Made by a program: the position numbers and the translations under genes. The notes under the pieces were generated by a model. The model worked only from the letters and a program-made list of their open reading frames with translations. It made no database searches and had not been told where the DNA came from. A stretch of DNA of 64,000 nucleotides from Bolinopsis microptera (lineage: Eukaryota; Ctenophora; Tentaculata; Lobata; Bolinopsidae): assembly GCF_026151205.1 (NCBI RefSeq), contig NC_087072.1:7054084-7118083 (forward strand), given 5' to 3'. Position 1 is the first letter of the stretch, and each line of letters opens with the position of its first letter. Of the stretch, positions 55,900 through 64,000 are shown piece by piece.

Positions 55900-56312
55900 A
55901 TAATTAACTTATTTATTTAACTTATTTTCAATAACATCAAACTTAACATCGGTTAAATTAGTGAAATTTCGAATTTTAGTGAAACAAATTAAAAATTTTA
56001 TCCTTTATTTTACAATCATAATATAATAATATTTATAAGCCTCCGTTTTGAAAGTTTCAGAGTTTAATATATTCACATTTCTATTTAAAATTCAATTTTA
56101 TGTATAAGGCAATAACTGGCGGCCAAAGCCGCGCATTCATGAAAACAGGATTAACTTGTTTATACGACAAAGTAAATTTAAAACTATCCGTGGTTTTAAA
56201 AATAAATTATAATCTTACCTAAATACAAAGCCTGATTTATAAAATTTATTTTAAGATCCACTTACTTTGGATACTTTTGAGGGATTCGTAGATTCTTCTA
56301 CTGGTATATATC
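55900..56312. other. AT-rich gap, no gene seen
   Basis: No recognisable coding, RNA or repeat signal. Confidence 0.4.
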
Positions 56313-56612
56313 ACAGGAGGAGCAAAGTGCAAAGAAACTGTCACTAACTGCTACAAACTGCCACTAACTGCAACAAACTGCCACTAACTGCCACAAACTG
56401 CCACTAACTGTTACAAACTGCCACTAACTGCTACAAACTGCCACTAACTGCCACTAACTGCCACTAACTGCTACAATCGCGCCCACGCACTGCGCGCGCA
56501 GTTTGCAGCAGTTAGTGGCAGTTTGTAGCAGTTAGTGGCAGTTTGTAGCAGTTAGTGGCAGTTTGTAGCAGTTAGTGGCAGTTTTCTGCAGTTGCGCCGA
56601 GCCTTTTAGCAA
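56313..56612. repeat. palindromic minisatellite (CTGCCACTAACTGCTACAAA unit)
   Basis: About 6-7 units with CTGCCACTAACTG and CTACAAACTG run to about 56475. After a short GCGCGC-rich centre the inverse units (GCAGTTAGTGGCAGTTTGT) run to about 56590. The left border AGGAGGAGCAAAGTGCAAAG is the inverse of the end of the array at 15061-15231. Positions 56613-57391 show no supported gene. Confidence 0.85.
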
Positions 56613-57391
56613 TTTGTCTTTGGCGCCTTACATGCCACATGACTTATTGACATTGTATAATTGGTCTAAAAACAATTTTGTATTATTAGAAAATATATGA
56701 ATTTGGGACAAAATAATTTACTATCGAAGGAAACAAATATTAACTTTTTGACAAGAAAAGCGATTACCAACTAGTACTACAGTTACACAAACACTGCATG
56801 GCAATACGATTACAAATTGTTTAAATGTTAAATCCGGGTATCGCTATTAGTATTGTGCTATTGTGCCAAAATTACAATATTATATGGTCAATCGTAATCA
56901 TTTGCAATTTGGAAGACCCCTCTGCTGATATGTAAACGACTCCTTATACTAACTTGATTGTAGCAAACCGCGTGATGTTTATTGATCATCAGTTCGATAG
57001 GACGATAGTTATGAGAAAAGCTACAAAACTACAATTTCCATTACCAAAGTTTTAGAACTACACGCTTGATTGAGGGTTCAGAACTTTATTTGAATAACAG
57101 GGCCTCCCACGGATTGAACAGTTTTGTGCGGAGAAAGAAGTGAAGAGAGTACGAAGCCAAAGAGTTCTCCGACAATTATTCCAGCCAGCCTCACCGCAGC
57201 AACGCCAACAGCAAGCAGGAACTTATCCTAATCCATGCAACCTATACAACGCTGACCCAGAATGGACATGCCACGGTACCACTATAATATTTGCTTCGAT
57301 TCTCCGTGATAGCACTAGCAGTAGCAGAATTTGCTGCTTGTAATTCCTGGGCGTTGCTGAACCTGTCATTCCGCCCTATCTGCTATAGGTA

Positions 57392-59754
57392 GGGGGTGCA
57401 CCATAAAAATAAACTTGCTCGGATTTTAAAAATTTTTGTACCATTGTTTTCTAGAGACTGTGAGAAATTTCACAATACCAAATTTGTCATACCTTTTTGG
57501 AAAGATCAGTGAGTTTTGCCTAGGTGCCATATTTGATGGTGCGCGGCTTTTGGAGCAAAATTAGCTGTAAAAGTCGCGTAATTTGACCAAATTTGACCAA
57601 ATTCGTTGATTTTTGTCGTATTATTTGGATATATCTTCAGTTCCTTGCATGAGATCCTTCTGAAAATTGGTGACGACCTTCCAATAGGGCTTTCACAACT
57701 GTCCGAAAAATTTGGTGGATATCGAAGTTGGTATAGTAATAAAAATGGGGCAAAATACGCTGCTTTTAGCTGTAACATAATGTCTGATGGTTGGATATGC
57801 TTTAAACTTTTCGGACACTTTCCTTGTAAGTCTATGAGTAAGCTTATCAATTTTTGTTGCAATCGGAGGTCGGGAAGAATACTTAATATCTATTTGTTTG
57901 AAGAAAATTGTGCTGGCCGAAATTAGCGCTAAAAAACCATCCTACAGTCGGCACGCGCGGCTCACTGTCGATGGCGCACTACCTACTATAGGCATATTTT
58001 TAATCGCCATAATATGTTCAATGTTAAATCAATGTGTTTAACTTAATAAATACAAAAGCCTGAGCGAGGTTACCCAGGTAAATTAATCTTTGCAAGTTGA
58101 ATTTGCGTTTCTGAAACTACTCTCTGCACTGGTGATTGTATTTAAAAGGGAACACAAAATGATGTACGTGACCAAAATTATTCCCCGCGCGACGCGATAG
58201 CCGATAACTGATAAGATTCTCTTTCAGCATTCAGTTTCAGTTAATTCTGGGTAATTCGCGCGTAAAATCATATTGGCACGTGTGCGTTCCATGTTCTCAG
58301 AATTTGACAACGGTAAGTTTATAATCTTTAACTTTAACTGTTTGGGAACAGGTGTTGTTATTTTATGCTGGGAATCCCAAAAAGTGCTTGATCGGCCAGT
58401 TCATCATTGTGTCTCGCTAAATACTTGGCTAGTTTCATTATGCTTATATGCTAATCATCACTGTTGGCTTGGGGATGGTATTCAACTGTTGAGGGCCTAC
58501 TGTAACAGCCATTAATACGCTTATAGTTTTCAGACAGCTACTAACCGATATCCAATGGGTCTCAGCCATAGAACAATACAGGCTCAATTCGGTGGCTCGG
58601 AAAAGTATAATCTATGATATTGAAAGGTTCATGCGCAAATTTACCTAGTTTAGCCGTCATTGATTAGGTACAGACCGACGGAATTGCTCATCAGCAGATC
58701 TTGCGCTTCCGCTGCTGTATCGGACGTCTGTGATCAAAGCAGTAAAGTCGACCTCCCATAAATTGACAACAGGATGTCCCCTGATTCTCCTAGGTTTCTG
58801 GATAGAAGTCGACTATTTATGCTCAATTCTCGAGCCGATAATAGTCTTGCTTAGATTTTCAGACAATAGTCTTAAGATTCCTGTTGGTTTCATCGGTGTA
58901 ATTTATTACAAATATTATCTGTTCACCTTAAAGTTAGCAAATTTTGCTTTTCGCAATTGAAACTATAAAAGCGATATGATTAGTCTTGCCAACAAAAGGT
59001 GGCTCGAGCTCCATTCCCCCCTACATTCAGTAGGGTTTTGTGTTCACCCGGCTTATATATCAGGGATATGATAAACACACGAATCAGGATGTCTGGAAGG
59101 AGTTTCTAGATGTCATGGACACGTGGTGTGACGGCGCAACAAAGAAGAAGATACTTTAATTAGGTAGTGCGCCATCGACAGTGAGCCGCGCGTGCCGACT
59201 GTAGGATGGTTTTTTAGCGCTAATTTCGGCCAGCACAATTTTCTTCAAACAAATAGATATTGAGTATCCTTCCCGACCTCCAATTGCAACAAAAATTGGT
59301 AGGCTTACTTAAAGACTTACAAGGAAAGTGTCCGAAAAATTTAAAGCATATCCAACCATCAGACATTATGTTACAGCTAAAAGTAGCGTATTTTGCCCCA
59401 TTTTGATCACTATATCAACTCCGATATCCACCAAATTTTTCGGACAGTTGTGAAAGCCCTATTGGAAGGTCGTCGCCAATTTCCAGAATGATCTCATTTA
59501 AGGAACTGAAGATAAATCCGAATAATACGACAAAAATGGTCAAATTTGGACGAATTTGGTCAAATTACGCGACTTTTACAGCTACTTTTGCTCCAAAAGC
59601 CGCGCACCATCAAATATGGCACCTAGGCGAAACTCACTGATCTTTCCAAAAAGGTATGACAAATTTGGTATTGGGGAAATTCTCACAATCTCTAAAAAAC
59701 AGTGGTACAAAAATTTTTAAAATCCGAGCAAGTTTATTTTTATCGTGCACCTCC
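57392..59754. mobile_element. foldback DNA element with about 595-bp inverted repeats
   Basis: The left arm (57392-57985) and right arm (59160-59754) are inverse copies at about 90% identity. They start GGGGGTGCACCATAAAAAT and end ATTTTTATCGTGCACC, then TCC. The inner ends carry AGTCGGCACGCGCGGCTC and the TGCGCCATCGACAGTG segment. The dinucleotide TA abuts both ends, which would suit a Tc1/mariner-type duplication, but that is weak. The 1.17-kb centre contains no recognisable transposase. It includes a CGTGACC/CCCCGCGCGA block also found at 60627. Confidence 0.82.
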
Positions 59755-61170
59755 TACTTTAATTTCGCAATACACGTTCTACCGAGAGAAAAGAGGCTTA
59801 TTCTCTACTGACGCTGCCTCAAGTTTTAGCCAAGATTCTGACGGTCCAGTCTCTTGGTGGAGCAACTTCGGTTGAGAGGTACCCGAACAACAGAGTTTTC
59901 CAATGAAAGCGCTGTCGCAATCGACATCAGCCTCACCCTGTGAGACGAATTGGAGCTTGTACGACTGGGTGATAAACAAAAAAAGAAACCGCCTCACAGT
60001 TAACAAGCAGCGAGACCTTATTAATATTATTATTTATGTTATTATATTTATGTTATTATATTTATGTTAACACAAGTTTGCGTCTTATGAAAAATTCACG
60101 AATTAAGGAGCAATAATTTTATTATTATTTGCTTATTGCTATACTAGTGACTTATTTTTATTCATTATTGTTTATTTACTGTCTAATTCCGACAACATAG
60201 TTTTATCTCATTGTATCCATTTAAAGTTAAAAACGGACATTAAAATGAACGCTCGGAGCCCGGAGGCATTCAAACGTTTACGTACGGGCGTTGACTTGAA
60301 CGTAAATGGGCAGACTATTTAACTTTAAGGTTAGACGGATATTAATATATGTACGCTATGCCCTAGCTGGGGCCTCTTCTCAGACTCTCGAGCGTTCAAT
60401 TTGAATTGGTGTCGATTCAAAATTAAAGTTAATTAAAGTTCAATAAGATAAACTTATCATTGCTGGTTTGATTTTGGAACCTTCTCTAGACCTAGTAATT
60501 TTGGATTCGTAAGTTATGTGCGAGAATAGCTTCCCAGTCCCACGTCAAAGTGATTTATAGATTATCCTTATTTTTAAGGGAATCGTTAGGTATTCGTATA
60601 CTTATAGTATAGTTTTATTATTACACGTACGTGACCAATATTATTCCCCGCGCGATGTTATTACAAATTAGATTCTCTTTCACTTTGATCAGTTTCTTTC
60701 AAAAACAGATTCGCGCGTCAAATATATTTAGTTTGCGCGCTTTTGGTACTCCCAAAAGTACGTCAAAATGCAATTCTGTGAATTGCATTATTATAAATTT
60801 ATAGTCATAGGTAATAGGCTCCATGTCATTGTCCACAGGACTGGTCACCGTTAACCTTGTTTAACTTAAACTGGTCGGAAAACGCGGATGTGTTATGAAA
60901 AATAATGTTTATCGCTTTGCCATTCGGCCGGTAGAATTAGATCAGAAAATCATGCGGATACCGATAAGACGATAAAACAGTTATCGAATTTTATACCTTT
61001 ACCTAAGGCTAATGGTGATGCAACGCTAATGGAATACCTTGATCAGAAAGAAGTAAGAACTTTTGCTTTTGGCAAATCTAAAAACCACGGAAATTTTCAG
61101 CGACATCAACGCTAAAAGTAAAATCGGAAACGATTTTCACTTCAAGATCTACTTAGAGAAAGGGTAATCT
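59755..61170. other. no gene seen; short repeats
   Basis: Contains a TTATGTTATTATATT microsatellite (about 60025-60070) and a block at about 60627-60720 similar to 58161-58260. No supported coding region. Confidence 0.4.
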
Positions 61171-62535
61171 TACTGTAGTGCGACACGTACTGTAATGCGA
61201 CACGTACTCTAGTGCGAAGTCCGACAAAAACACCCTCTGTCGCACTAGGGTACGTGTCGCACTACCATCCAGGTAGCGTATCCTACTGCGACAAAATATC
61301 CTGACTTATTTCCAAGCTCAGGTCACATCCTATCCTTCTTGTGGACCATTAAGTGATTCGTCGGGTCGGTTCACGTCACTTATTTCGAATTGATCTTGCG
61401 AATACGATTCGTCGGTTCACATCACGTGTTTCGAAGTGATCCACTGATCACAATTCCTTCGGGTCAGTTCAAGCCACGTATGCAGTGTGTGATCCACCGG
61501 GTAACTCTTAAGCAGCATATGATCCTCATTCCTATCACACGTATCGTATGAAGGTATATCTCCGATTTGGATAACAAGTTCATATTCTTGGGCCATATAT
61601 AAAGTCACGATGATTCTACCAAAGCATCGAACAACATCAACATGTATTCTTCAATCACCTCCATTCCTGGACGCACTACTGGTTCAAGAAACGTTATCCA
61701 CGACGGATACCGCTACTGCCTGGATAATTAGAAGCGCGACGACAGGACCTACTGGCGATCCACTGGGAAGATCTGCTCCGGACGTCTCAGTCTGATGAAC
61801 GACACTACTGTGACCAGTACGAAGACTTATTCCCACCCTCCTACTCCTGCAGCAAACTCTGTCCACACAGCAAAGCAGCATATGAAACGGAAAGCTTCCG
61901 ATACTGACCTCCCTACGAAACACCTAATTGCTGATGCTGTTGGACATTATGAAGCCCTCTTGGATGAGCTCCTTGCTTTTGGAGTCGACCCTCAATCTGT
62001 CATGAGTGACTACGAGAGAGCCCTGATAAACGCTGTGGAGACAACCTGTATACTACCAAGAGAGGATGCTTCTTCCACCACAAGCAAGCACTTTGGAGGA
62101 AGATGCAGCAACATGACCTAGTCCCGGAATACAACGCAGAGAACTCAGCAGTACGGAAGTACTTTAAGATGATCGGTGCTATTGCCTTCGTGGACCTAAT
62201 CTTCGTGGACCTAATCTTCGTGGATTGTAATCTTTGATTTTATATTTAACCCCATATTTACTCATACACGACTACACTCTTGTCATTAAAACTTAAAAAT
62301 GGAAAGTCAAATTTTTATTGCGTAAAGTGTTTTGTCGCACTTTAGTTCGTGTCGCACTACAGTCCAGGTAGCGCACTGTAGTGCGACAGTGTCGGCCTTG
62401 AAATTTCTCTGTCGCACTAGGGTACGTGTCGCACTACGATCCAGGTAGCGTACTCTACTGCGACAGTGTCGATCTTGGAGGTTTCGCACTAGGGTACATG
62501 TCGCACTAGAGTACGTGTCGCACTACAGTACGTGA
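61171..62535 (+). mobile_element. MULE-type DNA transposon, degenerate
   Basis: The left end ACTGTAGTGCGACACGTACT and subsequent TAGTGCGA units are mirrored at 62484-62532 (GTCGCACTAGAGTACGTGTC and CACTACAGTACGTG). Inner sub-repeats (GTCGCACTAGGGTACGTGTC and TCCAGGTAGCG) occur at both ends, 61235-61295 and 62335-62465. The interior encodes a fragment of a Mutator-like transposase (see 61795-62260). No target duplication of 8-10 bp was identified, because the flanks resemble the repeat itself. Confidence 0.7.
61795..62260 (+). pseudogene. MULE transposase fragment
   Basis: The frame contains HYEALLDELLAFGVDPQSV then MSDYERALINAVE, the second catalytic Asp region of MULE transposases. After a one-frame shift near 62060 it continues GCFFHHKQALWRKMQ and NSAVRKYFKMIGAIAFVD, the diagnostic block between the second Asp and the final Glu. 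The N-terminal half with the first Asp and the C-terminal Glu are absent or unreadable, and a GTGGACCTAATCTTC triplication follows. It is non-functional. Confidence 0.75.
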
Positions 62536-64000
62536 ACCGAACTGCTGAAGGTAATTCGTTAGAAGGCTTACATCTCGATCCCGGGGTGCGGATAGAAGAA
62601 AAACATTATTTATAGTCTTGGACACTTATAACTAGCTGATAGCACAGACTACGTTTTTGTTAGGAAGAATTAGGGTCCGCAAATATGATGTCATTGTCAA
62701 AGTATGAGTATTTACTTTGATAGACACCCGGCTTAGTTGTAGTGAACGTACGGAACGTTCACTAAAAATAGTTTGTGAACGCGTTCGCTAAAAGATTTAA
62801 CGTTCGGAACATAAGGTAAAGGAACGTTAATCAGATTTGAAATATTAACACGTCGACACGCCATCGTTTCCCGCAATTTTACTTGTTCTAGATGAGTTAG
62901 AAGAGTTTTAGCGCGCGTGCATGCACGTGTCAGCAGAAAATATTTTAAATGCTAATAATTTAGGTATTTAATGAAAAAATATGTTAGTCTCATTATCGTA
63001 TAATGGTCAGCATCCGCAATGTCTATCAGTACAGCATCTCTACGTAATTGTGTACACTGTATAGTACACGGAATGAAGTATCGAGCATTAACAGATATAT
63101 GTGTCATCATTAATTATGGATGAAAATACCTTTGAACTATTGAAAGTTGATGATCAATAAACGTCATGCGGTTTGCTACAAGTACAGTCAAGTTAGTATA
63201 AGATCTGTCGAAATTCGAGTGAAATTATTTTCATTCCCATACATTCAAAAACTGAGCCAGTAAACCTTATTAATATTTAGACATGATAAGTAAAAGTAAC
63301 TCCAATCATTCAAATTTTTCGTCTGGTGTATGTGAGATTTTTCCCTCCAAATACTTTACCGGCTGATAAACATTAATATATTTCATGTACACATCTGTTT
63401 TCCAAACAGTTTAAGTAAAAGACTAAAGTTACCGGTACGTGACCAGAACTGCATTGAGTGCACACGTGCGAATTTGATTTTACGCACGAATTAGTATTAA
63501 ATGTTAGACCAAGAAATTGATCTAACACACAACTGTACTTCTGTACACTTCAATGATTGGGCTGATGACTCCAGTGAAAGGGCTGGTGACTCTAGCGAAA
63601 GTGCTGGTGACGAGGAGAAAGACCATAAACCAGGGATTCCTTCGGGAGCATGTAAGATTATATCCAAAGTTTGTTCGCCAATGGGGTGTGTCTGGGTGTC
63701 AAAGATCTTCAAGGTGGGTGCTACTTGTGATGAACTCTAGAAGGATGGGATGGTAATACTCGGTCTGGCCGTCTGGAAGCCCATATAATTCCAGTTCAGA
63801 AACCGATTAAGGAGGTGCGGCTACTGATGAGAAGTCTCCTTAAAGTTTATTTGGGTTAGAAACGCCATCTGGGTCCCTACCCTCGCACAAGATTATTCTC
63901 AATTTTCTTGTTGTGTTCCACAATTCTACCAATAAGTATACTTACCTTTATGTACATGATATCTTTCTATAGCATATTCTCTATACAATAGTGTTTCTCC
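62536..64000. other. no gene seen; dispersed short repeats
   Basis: A GAACGTTC-rich stretch lies at 62740-62830. Positions about 63140-63205 (TGATGATCAATAAACGTCAT and GGTTTGCTACAAG) are an inverse copy of about 56943-57000. Near 63440-63490 is an inverse partial match to 58240-58290. A 79-codon frame from 63501 has no recognisable family and is not called. Confidence 0.4.

Noticed and set aside
63501-63756. Two overlapping frames of 67-79 codons
   Set aside because: No family features, acidic low-complexity start, and no splice or promoter support.

Overview
The window is nuclear DNA from an animal. It is AT-rich, its genes are split by short GT-AG introns, and most of it is mobile-element debris. 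The element mix (a full-length non-LTR retrotransposon, a Penelope-like element, a Ty3/gypsy remnant, hAT- and MULE-like DNA elements, long foldback repeats), together with compact introns and the recognisable host genes, suggests a marine invertebrate. A ctenophore or another non-bilaterian is my best guess, but nothing here proves the phylum.

Layout. Positions 1-12200 hold no convincing host gene. They contain two 2.5-kb direct copies of a palindromic repeat loaded with an AGAGAGTCAGGACC-type minisatellite, a reverse transcriptase tail, and several dispersed repeats. An intronless C2H2 zinc-finger gene lies at 12600-14702. A 6.8-kb non-LTR retrotransposon with both ORFs open, a poly(A) tail and a 14-15 bp target duplication lies on the minus strand at 16051-22821, inside an older repeat. 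23.6-31.8 kb is a graveyard: a CR1/Jockey-type LINE lacking its RT core, an inverted copy of the older repeat, an element with 8-bp duplications, a near-perfect 147-bp-arm hairpin, a Penelope-type RT and a LINE tail. At 32237-34430 is a superfamily 1 helicase-like NTPase interrupted by a one-base frameshift.

35.3-42.3 kb carries the minus-strand exons of an RNF213 (mysterin)-like AAA+ gene with several eroded ATPase motifs. A plus-strand secreted coiled-coil protein gene (36197-36967) lies between its exon groups. 42.9-46.7 kb holds a MULE-like terminal repeat pair, a tandem duplication, a broken gypsy integrase and a probable 3' LTR. At 47354-48415 an intronless SLC35G-type membrane transporter converges on a multi-exon AP-5 beta subunit gene (AP5B1, minus, 48890-52425).

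52.9-64 kb is again repeats: a LINE RT tail, nested retroelements with a restriction-like endonuclease C-terminus, a palindromic minisatellite, a 2.36-kb foldback with 595-bp inverted repeats, and a MULE transposase fragment between inverted terminal repeats.

The host genes are functionally unrelated: transcription factor, secreted protein, ubiquitin-ligase-family AAA+ protein, small-molecule transporter and endosomal coat adaptor. There is no operon logic. The most distinctive signals are the eroded RNF213-like protein, the LINE with an SGNH-esterase ORF1, the frameshifted helicase, and the number of long palindromic elements whose termini begin with runs of G.
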